From the NCBI GenBank assembly GCA_036563245.1, contig DATCMU010000004.1, forward strand, positions 1 through 53,385: a stretch of DNA of 53,385 nucleotides, in the 5' to 3' direction. Under the pieces are notes generated by a model, which saw only the letters and a list, made by a program, of their open reading frames with translations, made no database searches and had not been told where the DNA came from. Both the position numbers and the translations under genes were made by a program. This DNA is from DATCMU01 sp036563245 (GTDB lineage Bacteria > Pseudomonadota > Alphaproteobacteria > Rhizobiales > Devosiaceae). Below, one piece after another: positions 34,061 through 42,590 of the stretch; the first letter of the stretch is position 1; every line of letters starts with the position of its first letter.

Positions 34061-35139
34061 GCGCCAAACCCGGGAGGACGGAGGCCGGGGCTGACCGCAG
34101 CGAATACCTTGAAAAGGCTGCCCATCTGATCGGCCGCGGTCAATCGGTTGAGGGACGAGGCGATTGCCTCGGCATCCTCGGGGTTGGCGCTCGAAAGAAC
34201 CTCTGCGCGTTCGCGTATGCCCATTGCGTCGAGAAATTCGCCCTGTGTGACGATGGCGGGAACATCGAGCCCGGCATTGCGGGCCGCCGCGCCAAGCGCC
34301 TCGAAGTCGACATGCGCCGAAAGGTCGGCATCGCCGGGCGCGGCGAGAGGATCGGCAAAGGCGTGGCGGGCAACCGCCTGCAGCGTCTCGCCGGTGCCCG
34401 TGGCCGGGTAGCCATAGTCGATGGCGAGGACCGCGCCGCCGCGCGGCGCAATGGCGCTGGCCAGCCGGGACATGGTTTCAACAGCCGCCAGGCCAAGTTC
34501 GTAGAGCTCTCCGTCCGTCGCGGTGCGCACCGATTCGGGAAACGCGGTCTCCGGCATCGGGGTGGGCGAGAGGCCGAAAGCGAGCCCGCCGTCCTTGAGA
34601 CCGACGCAGCGCTCATGCCAGCGCCCGTCCGTCCTCACGAACTGGCGAATGGGCAGGGCATCGAAGAACTCGTTGGCAATGACGATAACGGGTTGGTCGG
34701 GCAGTTCGTCGAAATCCTCGATCCATTTGGGCGCGTGACGCGCCAGCCTGCGATGCTGCTCGGCCTTGAGCACTTCGCTTGCATCATGCAGCCGCAGATC
34801 GAGTGCGGCAGAAAAACCGGGGGTGCGCCCGGCGACGCGCAGCAGGTCGGCCATGAGCGTGCCGCGCCCCGGCCCAAGTTCGAGCAGGCTGAAGCGTTCC
34901 GGTCCGCCCATTTGCGCCCACAAGTTCACGGCCCACACGCCGATCAGCTCGCCGAACATCTGGGAAATCTCGGGAGCGGTGACGAAATCGCCAGCGACGC
35001 CGAGCGGGTCGGCCTTGCGGTAATAGCCCTTATGGGGGTGGGTGAGGCAGAGGCCCATATAGGTCGCAATCGAAATTGGTCCGCCGATCCGGATTTGCGC
35101 TGCAATGGTCGAGCGAAGGTCCGTTCGTTGGTCAGGCAT
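34057..35139 (-). CDS. SAM-dependent methyltransferase, MidA/NDUFAF7 family
   Basis: A 360-residue protein with GPISIATYMGLCLTHPHKGYY, the family's N-terminal block, and the SAM-binding LLELGPGRGTLMADLLR. It also has VIVIANEFFDALPIRQFV and GGAVLAIDYGYP. The mitochondrial homologue methylates an Arg of complex I subunit NDUFS2, so a role in complex I assembly is likely. It overlaps lgt upstream (8 bases) and pgeF downstream, forming lgt-NDUFAF7-pgeF, a common alphaproteobacterial cluster. Confidence 0.88.
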   Translation of the reverse strand: MPDQRTDLRSTIAAQIRIGGPISIATYMGLCLTHPHKGYYRKADPLGVAGDFVTAPEISQMFGELIGVWAVNLWAQMGGPERFSLLELGPGRGTLMADLLRVAGRTPGFSAALDLRLHDASEVLKAEQHRRLARHAPKWIEDFDELPDQPVIVIANEFFDALPIRQFVRTDGRWHERCVGLKDGGLAFGLSPTPMPETAFPESVRTATDGELYELGLAAVETMSRLASAIAPRGGAVLAIDYGYPATGTGETLQAVARHAFADPLAAPGDADLSAHVDFEALGAAARNAGLDVPAIVTQGEFLDAMGIRERAEVLSSANPEDAEAIASSLNRLTAADQMGSLFKVFAAVSPGLRPPGFGA

Positions 35140-35941
35140 TGCGCTTGCCCATTGCGTGAATGACCAGGGCGATGCCGGCGAGCAGCACGGGCAGGGTCAG
35201 CACCATGCCAAGGGTCAGCCAGCCGCCGAACAGGTAGCCGATCTGCGGATCGGGCAATCTCACCTGTTCGACCGCGATCCGCGACAGCGCGTACCCGATG
35301 CCGAAGACCCCGGCCACGAGCCCCGGGCGCTTCAGGCCGAAAAAGACGTGTGTGACAAAGCGCAGCACCACGAACAGCACCAACCCTTCGAGCAGCCCCT
35401 CATAGAGCTGGCTGGGGTGTCGCGGGATGTCGCCGCCACCGGGAAAGACGATGCCCCAGGGCAGGTCGGTCGGGCGGCCATAGAGCTCGCCATTGATGAA
35501 ATTGGCGATGCGCCCCAGCAGCAATCCGAAAGGGGCGGCGGTCGCAAGCAGATCGAGAGCCGAAAGCGCATCGGCATTCTTCGACCGTGCATAGAAGAAC
35601 ATGGCTGTGACCAGTCCGATCAGCCCGCCATGGAAGGACATCCCGCCGTCCCACAGGCGAAGGGCCTCGAGCGGGTTGCTGGCGTAATAGGGCAGGTTGT
35701 AGAAAAGTACGTATCCGGTGCGACCGCCGACCACGATGCCGATCACGGCCCAGAAGGCGAAGTCCAGCCATTCGCTGTCGGTGAATGGGGGCTTGTCCCC
35801 CGCCCACAGGTTCTTGCGGCGCAGCAGCAGTATCCCGTATCCGAGGCCGAGCGCCACGCCGGCCAGATAGGCAAGTGCGTACCAGCGCACCACAAGCGGG
35901 CCAAGCGAGAAGGCGATCGGGTCAATCTTGGGGAATGGCAC
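35132..35941 (-). CDS. lgt: Prolipoprotein diacylglyceryl transferase
   Basis: A 269-residue integral membrane enzyme that moves diacylglycerol from phosphatidylglycerol to the Cys of prolipoproteins. Motifs: VVGGRTGYVLFYN, SFHGGLIGLV with the essential His, and GRIANFINGELYGRPTDLPW. Seven hydrophobic segments are visible. The start at 35941 (MPFPKIDPIAFSLGPLVVRW) is standard. It is divergent from ubiK. Confidence 0.95.
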   Translation of the reverse strand: MPFPKIDPIAFSLGPLVVRWYALAYLAGVALGLGYGILLLRRKNLWAGDKPPFTDSEWLDFAFWAVIGIVVGGRTGYVLFYNLPYYASNPLEALRLWDGGMSFHGGLIGLVTAMFFYARSKNADALSALDLLATAAPFGLLLGRIANFINGELYGRPTDLPWGIVFPGGGDIPRHPSQLYEGLLEGLVLFVVLRFVTHVFFGLKRPGLVAGVFGIGYALSRIAVEQVRLPDPQIGYLFGGWLTLGMVLTLPVLLAGIALVIHAMGKRNA

Positions 35942-36069
35942 CTGGCGGCTCCGTTTTCATGGCGGACCTTGACCATTCTGTGCGGCTCTGGTCAAGCGAT
36001 GGTGTGCATCCTAAATAGAGCAGGACGATGGGCGCCGCGACGCGCCGGAAGCGACAGGGATTTTCGATC

Positions 36070-36321
36070 ATGACACAGGGCAGCAAACTCTTTGACGGTC
36101 TGGGGCGGCTGATGAACGAGGCGGCCGGGGTGGCGGACGGGTTCCGCCGCGAAATGGAGACGGTGGTGCGTTCGCAGATGGAGCGCATGGTAGCCGATCT
36201 GGATCTGGTCAAGCGCGAGGATTTCGATGCCCTGCGCGAGCAGGTGCAGGCGCAGGACGAGGAAATCGGCGCGCTGCGCAAGGAACTCGACGCCCTGCGC
36301 ACCAGGAAGAAGAGCAGCTAG
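36070..36321 (+). CDS. ubiK: Ubiquinone biosynthesis accessory factor UbiK (BMFP domain)
   Basis: An 83-residue, mostly helical protein. The first half (LFDGLGRLMNEAAGVADGFR) is the membrane-binding amphipathic part. The second half is a coiled coil with REDFDALREQVQAQDEEIGAL, as in BMFP/UbiK proteins that help assemble the Ubi complex. The ATG at 36070 matches the family start MTQGSKLFDGLGRL; 14 upstream codons are ignored. Confidence 0.85.
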   Translation: MTQGSKLFDGLGRLMNEAAGVADGFRREMETVVRSQMERMVADLDLVKREDFDALREQVQAQDEEIGALRKELDALRTRKKSS

Positions 36322-36420
36322 ACACGGCGTGCACGCGCGGGGCCAGCTGCGCAAATGGCCATGGCGCGTCGAAAAACTGTCCCATTCCGGGCACAAATGG
36401 GCTGTTGAAAGGGTGTCCTG

Positions 36421-36435
36421 TTAAGGACTTGTTAA
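36421..36435. promoter_or_regulatory. Perfect CtrA box (TTAA-N7-TTAA)
   Basis: TTAAGGACTTGTTAA fits the CtrA consensus exactly, with the extra CC that often follows. It lies 206 bp upstream of the YbjN gene in a 319 bp gap (36322-36640) that otherwise holds no gene. It is the only exact match I noticed in the window, so cell-cycle control of the ybjN-proC-csaA operon is a reasonable guess. Confidence 0.5.
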
Positions 36436-36640
36436 CCCTGACGCCCCGATCATCCACAGAAGAAATTCGGTTTGGCGAGCCCTGCGTGTGCCCTCCCTGC
36501 CGGGCCGGTGTAGGGTCAACCCGTTCGGACGATTCGAGCGCCATGTTCAGATGGCGCAACCAGTTCGTTTGTCGTGCGTAGAGCCGGCCGGTGCGAGTTT
36601 CATCGGCCTTTGCCCATAATCTTTCGCCTGCGGGGCCCTC

Positions 36641-37147
36641 ATGTCGCTGCTTCTCGATTTCGAACTGGAAGACCGAGCCGTCCACCCGGTGGATATCATC
36701 GAACACATCGCCTCCATCAACGACTGGACCTTCGAGCGGCAGGATGCCGACGAGATCGCCATTTCGGTGCGGGGTGCCTGGAGCGACTACCACGTTTCCT
36801 TCAACTGGATGGAAGAGCTGGAATCCCTTCATATCGCCTGCGCCTTCGACCTCAAGGTGCCCGAGGCACGGCGATCCGAGGTGCGCCAGCTGATCGGGCA
36901 GATCAACGAGCAGTTGTGGATCGGGCATTTCGACATCTGGAGCCGAGAGGACGTGGTGCTGTTCCGCAATTCCCACCTGCTGTCGGGCGGCGCCGAAGTG
37001 ACTCCGCAGCAATGCGAGGCACTGTTGCGTTCGGCGACCGAATCCTGCGACCTCTACTATCAGGCGTTCCAGTTCGTGGTATGGGCCGGAAAGGGTGCCG
37101 CCGAGGCACTGAGCCACGTCATGTTCGAAACCGTGGGGGAAGCGTGA
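36641..37147 (+). CDS. YbjN domain-containing protein
   Basis: A 168-residue protein. It has the YbjN/T3SS-chaperone-like fold pattern: DIIEHIASINDWTFERQDAD, IAISVRGAWSDYHVSFNW, ELESLHIACAFDLKVP and LWIGHFDIWSREDVVLFRN. YbjN proteins are small regulators of unknown mechanism. Its stop overlaps the GTG of proC, so the two are coupled. Confidence 0.85.
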   Translation: MSLLLDFELEDRAVHPVDIIEHIASINDWTFERQDADEIAISVRGAWSDYHVSFNWMEELESLHIACAFDLKVPEARRSEVRQLIGQINEQLWIGHFDIWSREDVVLFRNSHLLSGGAEVTPQQCEALLRSATESCDLYYQAFQFVVWAGKGAAEALSHVMFETVGEA

Positions 37148-37959
37148 GTCATCCGGGAATTGGGCCCGTCGTCCTGGTTGGACCGGGCAAGATGGGGGGT
37201 GCGCTGGCGCGCGGCTGGCTGGCCGCAGGCCTGGATCCTTCCGACCTTGTTCTCGTCCATCCACGTCCGTCCGAGGCCCTGACGCAGTTCGCCTCCGATG
37301 TGGGCGCGACCATTTCCGCCGTGGTTCCCGCCAGGCCCGCCGGGGTGCTTGTGCTGGCGGTCAAGCCTCAGAAGATGGCCGAGGTTCTGCCGACGGCCCG
37401 GGTAGCGATCTCCACGGACACGCTGGTCATGTCGGTTGCGGCGGGAATTTCCATAGAGACCCTTGCGCGCGAACTGCATACCGGGCGCGTGATCCGGACC
37501 ATGCCGAACACCCCGGTGCAGGTGGGCAAGGGCGTGATCGGCGCCGTGGCCGGGCCGGGCGTCACCGAAGACGACATGGCCGCGGCAGAGGAGCTTCTGG
37601 GTTCGTCAGGTGAGGTGGTCTGGCTGGACGAGGAGGCCCAGATCGACGCGCTGACCGCGATTTCGGGCTCGGGCCCTGCCTATGTGTTCTATTTGGTGGA
37701 GGCTCTCGCGGCAGCCGGAGCGAAACTGGGCCTGGACCAGGACCTTGCGATGGCGCTGGCACGCCAGACCGTGATCGGCGCGGCGGGTCTGCTCGAGGCG
37801 GATCCTGCGCCGGCCAGTGTGTTGCGCGAGAACGTGACCTCGCCCAAGGGCGTTACCTTCGAAGCGCTGAAAATCCTTATGGCAGAAGACGGAATGCAGC
37901 CGCTTCTCGACAAGGCCGTGGCCGCGGCCAGGGCGCGCAGCGTAGAACTTGGAAAATGA
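37144..37959 (+). CDS. proC: Pyrroline-5-carboxylate reductase
   Basis: A 271-residue enzyme for the last step of proline synthesis. The Rossmann start VVLVGPGKMGGALARGWLA, IRTMPNTPVQVGKG, AISGSGPAYVFYLVEAL and ENVTSPKGVTFEAL are all present. The start is the GTG at 37144, overlapping the YbjN stop. A larger open frame from 36574 covers YbjN in another frame and is a shadow. Its stop overlaps the csaA start. Confidence 0.95.
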   Translation: MSHPGIGPVVLVGPGKMGGALARGWLAAGLDPSDLVLVHPRPSEALTQFASDVGATISAVVPARPAGVLVLAVKPQKMAEVLPTARVAISTDTLVMSVAAGISIETLARELHTGRVIRTMPNTPVQVGKGVIGAVAGPGVTEDDMAAAEELLGSSGEVVWLDEEAQIDALTAISGSGPAYVFYLVEALAAAGAKLGLDQDLAMALARQTVIGAAGLLEADPAPASVLRENVTSPKGVTFEALKILMAEDGMQPLLDKAVAAARARSVELGK

Positions 37960-38315
37960 CTTCGAACGGCACTCCAACCCCGACCATTGAATTCGACGAT
38001 TTTCTCAAGGTCGATATCCGCACAGGCACCATTGTCGAAGCGCGCCCGTTTCCGGAGGCGCGCAAGCCGGCGATCATCATGCTGATCGACTTTGGCCCCG
38101 AGATCGGCGTGAAGAAATCGTCTGCACAGATCACCGTCCATTACGAGCCGGAAACCCTTGTGGGTCGACAAGTCATGGCAGTGGTGAATTTCCCGCCGCG
38201 CCAGATCGGCCCGCTGCGTTCGGAAGTGCTGACGCTCGGTTTCGAGGACGAGAATGGCGCGATCGTGCTGGCGGCGGTGGACCGGCCGGTGCCCGACGGC
38301 CAGAGGCTGATGTAG
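37956..38315 (+). CDS. csaA: tRNA-binding protein CsaA
   Basis: A 119-residue OB-fold protein of the EMAP/tRNA-binding class: FLKVDIRTGTIVEARPFPEA, KKSSAQITVHYEPETLVGRQ and VVNFPPRQIGPLRSEVLTLG. CsaA binds tRNA and has been described as a secretion-linked chaperone. It starts with an ATGA overlap on proC and is convergent with the MarR gene (5 bp gap). Confidence 0.9.
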   Translation: MTSNGTPTPTIEFDDFLKVDIRTGTIVEARPFPEARKPAIIMLIDFGPEIGVKKSSAQITVHYEPETLVGRQVMAVVNFPPRQIGPLRSEVLTLGFEDENGAIVLAAVDRPVPDGQRLM

Positions 38316-38320
38316 CCGGC

Positions 38321-38839
38321 CTATTCCGGGGCCTTCAACCGCAGGCGCTCGAGTGTGCCGCGGTCGGCGTTCTCGGTCATTTCCACGAGGAATTGGCAAA
38401 CGATCTTGCGGCTTCCCTCGGGCAGGCTGGCAATCGCCGCGTTGATGCGGCTGGTCTGCGATACCGAAAGCGCCCTGAAGAATGCGCGGCCTTCCTCGGT
38501 GGGATAGAGCAGGCGCTGCCTGCGATCCGTCCGGCCCGGCTTCTGCTCCACCAGGCCGGTATCGATCAGCTGGCGCAGCACGCGGGCAAGGCTCTGCTTG
38601 GTGATCTTGAGGATGTCCAGCAGGTCGGCAACCGGCATTCCCGGGTTGAGGTTGACGAAATAGAGCACCCGGTGGTGGGCGCGCCCGAAGCCCTTGCGCG
38701 CCAGTTGCACATCGGCGTCGCCGACAAAGTCCCGATAGGCGAAGTAGAAGAGCCCCATGATGTCGAGCGGCATGGGGTCACCGTTGGCGTCCGTTACATT
38801 TATGTCAGTAGTGTTGACATTTATTTGCGCTGCTGACAT
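38321..38839 (-). CDS. MarR-family transcriptional regulator
   Basis: A 172-residue winged-helix regulator with GFGRAHHRVLYFVNLNPGMP, LKITKQSLARVLRQLIDTGL and the wing GRTDRRQRLLYPTEEGR. The ATG at 38839 is used. The first 22 codons are AT-rich and include an inverted repeat (38801-38821), so the true start could be the ATG at 38773 (MPLDIMGLFYFAYRDF). It is divergent from ilvE and may control it. Confidence 0.83.
   Translation of the reverse strand: MSAAQINVNTTDINVTDANGDPMPLDIMGLFYFAYRDFVGDADVQLARKGFGRAHHRVLYFVNLNPGMPVADLLDILKITKQSLARVLRQLIDTGLVEQKPGRTDRRQRLLYPTEEGRAFFRALSVSQTSRINAAIASLPEGSRKIVCQFLVEMTENADRGTLERLRLKAPE
38801..38821. promoter_or_regulatory. Inverted repeat at the 5' end of the MarR gene
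   Basis: TATGTCA (38801-38807) and TGACATT (38815-38821) are inverted, 6 of 7 bases matching, with 7 bases between. The stretch is AT-rich and contains a TTGACA, unlike coding sequence here. It suits a MarR autoregulatory site if the gene starts at 38773, or an operator inside the coding region if it starts at 38839. Confidence 0.35.
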
Positions 38840-38989
38840 GCTCACCCTGTTCCGCAAAGGTATCACGGAACGTTATCCCAAAGCCTTCCGGGTTTGCCAA
38901 GTGGCGGGGGCTTGAGGCAAGATCGCCGCAGCAAACGCGACGTCCGAGCCCTGATGGGAGTGACGCATTCGATTTTGGGAGATGGAAAG

Positions 38990-39880
38990 ATGGCTGGCCT
39001 ACCGATGGATCAGCGTGACGGGTGGATCTGGTTCGACGGCGAGATGGTGCCGTGGAAGGATGCCAAGGTGCATGTGCTCACCCACGGGCTGCACTATGCG
39101 AGCTGCGTGTTCGAGGGGCAGCGCGCCTATGGCGGCGAAGTCTTCAAGCTTGGCGAGCACACGGATCGCCTGTTGTTTTCCGGCCGCACGCTCGACTTCG
39201 AGATTCCGTATTCGGCCGACGAAATCAACGCGGCCTGCCGCGAAGTGCTGAGCAAGAACAACATGACCGACGCCTATATGCGCCCGGTTGCATGGCGCGG
39301 CTCGGAAGAAATGGGCGTGATGGCGCGCAACAACAAGGTGCATCTTGCCATCGCGGTCTGGGAGTGGCCCAGCTACTTCACCCGGGAGGAGCGGCTCAAG
39401 GGGATCAGGCTGACCATTTCCAGCTGGAAGCGCCCCTCGCCGGAAACGATCCCGTGCAAGGCCAAGGCCGCCGGTCTTTACATGATCTGCACGCTCTCCA
39501 AGCACCAGGCGCTCGACAAGGGCTATGGCGATGCGCTCATGCTCGACTATCGCGGTCTGGTGGCAGAAGCGACCGGAGCGAACGTGTTCTTCCACCGCAA
39601 TGGCGAATTGCATACGCCGACCCCGGACTGCTTCCTCGACGGTATCACGCGGCGCACGGTGATCGCGCTGGCGCAGGAGCAGGGCCTAAAGGTGGTCGAG
39701 CGGCATATCAAGCCGGAGGAACTTGGCGATTTCGACGAATGCTTCCTCACCGGCACAGCCGCGGAGGTGACCCCGGTCGCCGAGATCGATCAGTACAAGT
39801 TCAAGCCGGGCAAGGTGTGTACCTCGCTGGTCGACGCCTACATGACCGCCGTGCAGCCCAAGAAGGCGGCTGCCGAATAG
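38990..39880 (+). CDS. ilvE: Branched-chain amino acid aminotransferase
   Basis: A 296-residue class IV PLP aminotransferase that makes or degrades Leu, Ile and Val. Family segments: VHVLTHGLHYASCVFEGQRA, MRPVAWRGSEEMGV, KAKAAGLYMICTLSK, GYGDALMLDYRGLVAEATGA and DGITRRTVIALA, with a final FLTGTAAEVTPVAEID. The ATG at 38990 has GGAGATGGAAAG just before it; 32 upstream codons (from 38894) are not used. A strong terminator follows. Confidence 0.93.
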   Translation: MAGLPMDQRDGWIWFDGEMVPWKDAKVHVLTHGLHYASCVFEGQRAYGGEVFKLGEHTDRLLFSGRTLDFEIPYSADEINAACREVLSKNNMTDAYMRPVAWRGSEEMGVMARNNKVHLAIAVWEWPSYFTREERLKGIRLTISSWKRPSPETIPCKAKAAGLYMICTLSKHQALDKGYGDALMLDYRGLVAEATGANVFFHRNGELHTPTPDCFLDGITRRTVIALAQEQGLKVVERHIKPEELGDFDECFLTGTAAEVTPVAEIDQYKFKPGKVCTSLVDAYMTAVQPKKAAAE

Positions 39881-39908
39881 GCGGTGCGGAGACTGCTGGA
39901 CTCAAATA

Positions 39909-39934
39909 CGGGCCGGAGCGATCCGGCCCGTTTT
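39909..39934 (+). terminator. Rho-independent terminator of ilvE
   Basis: CGGGCCGG (39909-39916) and CCGGCCCG (39923-39930) form a perfect 8 bp stem with a 6-base loop, followed by TTTTCATTT. It is 28 bp after the ilvE stop. Confidence 0.88.
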
Positions 39935-39958
39935 CATTTCTCCCGGCCTCTCGACCTT

Positions 39959-40055
39959 GTCACGTTTTGTTGGAATCAAAACGCAGGATCGAATTCCTCG
40001 AGCGTTCGCATGTTCGAAGCGGAAAACGGCAGCCACTTTTGCTGAGCATGCTCTA
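39959..40055. repeat. Palindromic mosaic repeat, copy 3; its end supplies the moaE stop codon
   Basis: Starts GTCACGTTTTGTTGGAATCA and ends CACTTTTGCTGAGCATGCTCTA. It aligns from end to end with copy 1 (231-338), including the central TTCGCATGTTCGAA. The first part contains its own inverted pair (CGTTTTG and CAAAACG). The last three bases (40053-40055), read on minus, are the TAG stop of moaE. Confidence 0.75.
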
Positions 40056-40508
40056 TTTCTGCCAGCGTTCCTGGGCCAGGTCGTCCTCGGCGCGCGCGTC
40101 GACCCAGCGGTCCGAGCCGCCGGTCTCTTCCTTCTTCCAGAAGGGTGCGGAGGTCTTGAGATAGTCCATGAGGAATTCGGCGCCCTCGAAGGCGGCGCGG
40201 CGATGGGGGGCGAGGGTCATTACCTGCACGATCGGCTCGCCGGGCTTCATGGTACCGTAGCGGTGGATCACCTCGACGCGCATGAGGGAGAACCGCGTCA
40301 CCGCCTCGTCGATCATCTTGCCGATCTGCTTCTCGGCCAGGGCGGGGTAATGCTCGAGGGTCAGGGTGGCGATTGGATCGTCCGGCAGTGAACGCACCAA
40401 TCCGGTGAATGTCACCGCCGCGCCCGCGCCATGCGCCTCCTCAAGAAACGCGTTGGTTTCGGCGCCGGGATCGAAGATATCCGCCTGTAACCGGACGCGC
40501 ATGGTCAA
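40053..40508 (-). CDS. moaE: Molybdopterin synthase, large subunit
   Basis: A 151-residue MoaE: AAVTFTGLVRSLPDD, ALAEKQIGKMIDEAVTRF, VEVIHRYGTMKPGEPIVQVM, PHRRAAFEGAEFLMDYLK and SAPFWKKEE with the catalytic lysine region. It converts precursor Z (cPMP) to molybdopterin with MoaD as sulfur carrier. Start overlaps the moaD stop (ATGA). The stop codon lies in the repeat at 39959-40055. Confidence 0.93.
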   Translation of the reverse strand: MTMRVRLQADIFDPGAETNAFLEEAHGAGAAVTFTGLVRSLPDDPIATLTLEHYPALAEKQIGKMIDEAVTRFSLMRVEVIHRYGTMKPGEPIVQVMTLAPHRRAAFEGAEFLMDYLKTSAPFWKKEETGGSDRWVDARAEDDLAQERWQK

Positions 40509-40756
40509 CCGCCCGTCATCGGGGGAAAGAGGGCCAGGGTTTTGGCGCCGGCGATGGGCGTGTCGGGCGATACGATCTCCTCGTCCAGCGCGGCGCGTAT
40601 GAGGCTGCGCTTTTCCATGGCGAGCCCGGCGGCCTCGTCGTTTTCGGCCAGCCAGTCGATCATGTCCGCCACGGTGACGACCTCGGGCGGCGGGGAGACC
40701 TCGTCCTCGCTCCTGTTCAGCCGTTCGCGCAGCCAGGCAAAGTACATCACCTTCAT
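40505..40756 (-). CDS. moaD: Molybdopterin synthase, sulfur-carrier subunit
   Basis: An 83-residue ubiquitin-like protein starting MKVMYFAWLRERL and ending FPPMTGG. The terminal Gly-Gly is required for thiocarboxylation by the MoeB-type enzyme. It sits between pgsA and moaE with 4-base overlaps on both sides. Confidence 0.93.
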   Translation of the reverse strand: MKVMYFAWLRERLNRSEDEVSPPPEVVTVADMIDWLAENDEAAGLAMEKRSLIRAALDEEIVSPDTPIAGAKTLALFPPMTGG

Positions 40757-41322
40757 GCCGCGTCTCCTTTCAGGTGCGGTGCGGCGCCACGAAGATATTC
40801 ATACGCGGTCCATGCGGTCAGGATTGCGGCAAGCCAAAGCAGGATCCGGCCGGCCAGCGCGACGCCCGGCAGGATGGGGGCGAGCATGAGCGCGCCAATG
40901 GCGATCAGCTGGACGGTGGTCTTGTATTTGGCGAGGCGTGAGACATTCATCACCACGCTTTGATTGCCGAGGAATTCGCGCAGCCCGGAGATGAAGACTT
41001 CGCGCCCAAGGATTGTCAGCGCGGGCAAGAGATCGGTCATGGAAAATGTGCCGTCGAAGGCGAAGAGCACGATCAGCACGCAAACCAGCAACTTGTCGGC
41101 GATCGGATCGAGCATGCGTCCGAGCGGTGAAACCAGCCCGTCGCGGCGCGCCAGGTAACCGTCGAACCAGTCGGTGATGGCCGCGGCGACGTAGAGCGCG
41201 AAGGCGATCCACCGTGCCGCGCCGAAATCGGCAAGCAACAGCACCGCGATCACCGGGATCAGCGCGATGCGTGCCATCGTGAGCAGGTTGGGCAATGACA
41301 TGACGGAAGCGTTGTTCTGCAT
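40753..41322 (-). CDS. pgsA: CDP-diacylglycerol-glycerol-3-phosphate 3-phosphatidyltransferase
   Basis: A 189-residue membrane enzyme that makes phosphatidylglycerol phosphate. The CDP-alcohol phosphotransferase motif is complete (ITDWFDGYLARRDG, then GRMLDPIADKLLV), with several hydrophobic helices around it. The ATG at 41322 is chosen; an ATG at 41301 (MSLPNLLTMARI) is also possible. The long frame up to 41517 has no family match. Start of the pgsA-moaD-moaE unit. Confidence 0.92.
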   Translation of the reverse strand: MQNNASVMSLPNLLTMARIALIPVIAVLLLADFGAARWIAFALYVAAAITDWFDGYLARRDGLVSPLGRMLDPIADKLLVCVLIVLFAFDGTFSMTDLLPALTILGREVFISGLREFLGNQSVVMNVSRLAKYKTTVQLIAIGALMLAPILPGVALAGRILLWLAAILTAWTAYEYLRGAAPHLKGDAA

Positions 41323-41371
41323 CGGCGGACAATCGGGGTTTGCGTCCTTCCGGTCAAGGCAGCATATGCCG

Positions 41372-41406
41372 CTTGTCCAGCCGGGGAGCCGTTCCGGCCG
41401 GACAAG
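41372..41406 (-). terminator. Hairpin after aroG
   Basis: CTTGTCC/GGACAAG plus GCCGG/CCGGC form a stem of 12 pairs with one mismatch (41372-41406). It lies just beyond the aroG stop on the minus strand. No T run follows, so factor-independent termination would be weak. Confidence 0.45.
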
Positions 41407-41423
41407 CGGTGATTCCACCGGTT

Positions 41424-42500
41424 TCAGGCGACGGCCTGCTGGTGCTGCGCCCGGCGGGCACGAACAGCCTCGGCGAGGTTTTCGAGCACATCGATGGTTG
41501 TCTCCCAGCCGATGCAACCATCGGTGACCGACTGGCCGTAGACAAGTGGCTTGCCCGGCACGAGGTCCTGCCGACCGGCAACGAGGTTGCTCTCGATCAT
41601 TACGCCAATGATGCGCCGTTCGCCGCCCTTGATCTGCGCGGCGACGTCTTCGAGCACTGCTGGCTGGTTTTCCGGCTTCTTGGCGCTGTTGGCATGGCTG
41701 GCGTCGATCATAACCGCCGGGCGCTGCTTCGATTTCTCGAGGACCACGCAGGCTTCATCGACGCTTTTTGCGTCGTAGTTGGTCGCCTTGCCGCCGCCGC
41801 GCAGGATGATGTGGCAGTCCGGATTGCCGGTGGTCGAGGCAATGGCCGAACGGCCCGCCTTGCTCACCGCCATGAAGTGGTGGGGCTGGCTGGCGGACTG
41901 CACGGCATCGACGGCGATCTTCACATCGCCGCTGGTGCCGTTCTTGAAACCGACCGGACAGGAGAGCCCGGAGGACAGTTCGCGGTGGATCTGGCTTTCA
42001 GTGGTCCGCGCGCCGATGGCCGCCCAGGCGACGAGATCGGCGATATATTGCGGGATGGTCATGTCGAGGAATTCGCAGGCCGCCGGCACGCCGAGGTCGT
42101 TGATGTCGAGCAGCAGTTCGCGGGCGATCCTGAGCCCGTTGTTGATCTGGAAGCTGCCGTCGAGATCGGGGTCGTTGATCAGGCCCTTCCAGCCCACCGT
42201 GGTGCGCGGCTTCTCGAAATAGACGCGCATGACGATTTCGAGATCGCCGGCGAGACGGTCGCGCACCTCCTTGAGGCGGCGTGCATAGTCGAGCGCCGCG
42301 GCTGGATCGTGGATCGAGCAGGGGCCGACCACGACCGTCAGCCGGTCGTCATCGCCGGTCAGGATATTGTGAATGGCGTAGCGTGTGCTCAGCACCGTCT
42401 GGGTGGCGGTGTCGGTTCGCGGGAACTCCTGCATCACGTCGATGGGCGGCAGAAGTTCGTGCAGCGCTTTTATGCGCAGGTCGTCGGTGGTGGCGGGCAT
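41424..42500 (-). CDS. aroG: 3-deoxy-7-phosphoheptulonate (DAHP) synthase, AroG type
   Basis: A 358-residue class I DAHP synthase, first enzyme of the shikimate route, joining PEP and erythrose-4-phosphate. Motifs: LTVVVGPCSIHDPAAALDYA, VYFEKPRTTVGWKGLINDP, CPVGFKNGTSGDVKIAVDA, ILRGGGKATNYD and IDASHANSAKKP. The ATG at 42500 has GAGGAG nine bases upstream. Between it and the promoter lie a terminator hairpin and a Tyr/Phe/Trp-rich leader peptide (42535-42674), so its expression is most likely set by attenuation. Confidence 0.95.
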   Translation of the reverse strand: MPATTDDLRIKALHELLPPIDVMQEFPRTDTATQTVLSTRYAIHNILTGDDDRLTVVVGPCSIHDPAAALDYARRLKEVRDRLAGDLEIVMRVYFEKPRTTVGWKGLINDPDLDGSFQINNGLRIARELLLDINDLGVPAACEFLDMTIPQYIADLVAWAAIGARTTESQIHRELSSGLSCPVGFKNGTSGDVKIAVDAVQSASQPHHFMAVSKAGRSAIASTTGNPDCHIILRGGGKATNYDAKSVDEACVVLEKSKQRPAVMIDASHANSAKKPENQPAVLEDVAAQIKGGERRIIGVMIESNLVAGRQDLVPGKPLVYGQSVTDGCIGWETTIDVLENLAEAVRARRAQHQQAVA

Positions 42501-42534
42501 TTTGTCGGCTCCTCGGTTCGCCCCGGCGGCCAAC

Positions 42535-42561
42535 AAAAAAGCCGCCTCGTTTCGGGGCGGC
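42535..42561 (-). terminator. Attenuator terminator upstream of aroG
   Basis: Read on the minus strand, GCCGCCCCG-AAA-CGAGGCGGC is a 9-position stem with one C-A mismatch, followed immediately by TTTTTT. It ends 34 bp before the aroG start codon and about 30 bases after the leader-peptide stop. A terminator between promoter and gene is only useful as an attenuator. The leader codons around Arg17-Glu21 contain GAGGCGG, which can pair with the 5' arm (CCGCC) as an antiterminator. Confidence 0.85.
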
Positions 42562-42590
42562 TGCTACGGTTTCGGTCTTGTATCAGGTCT

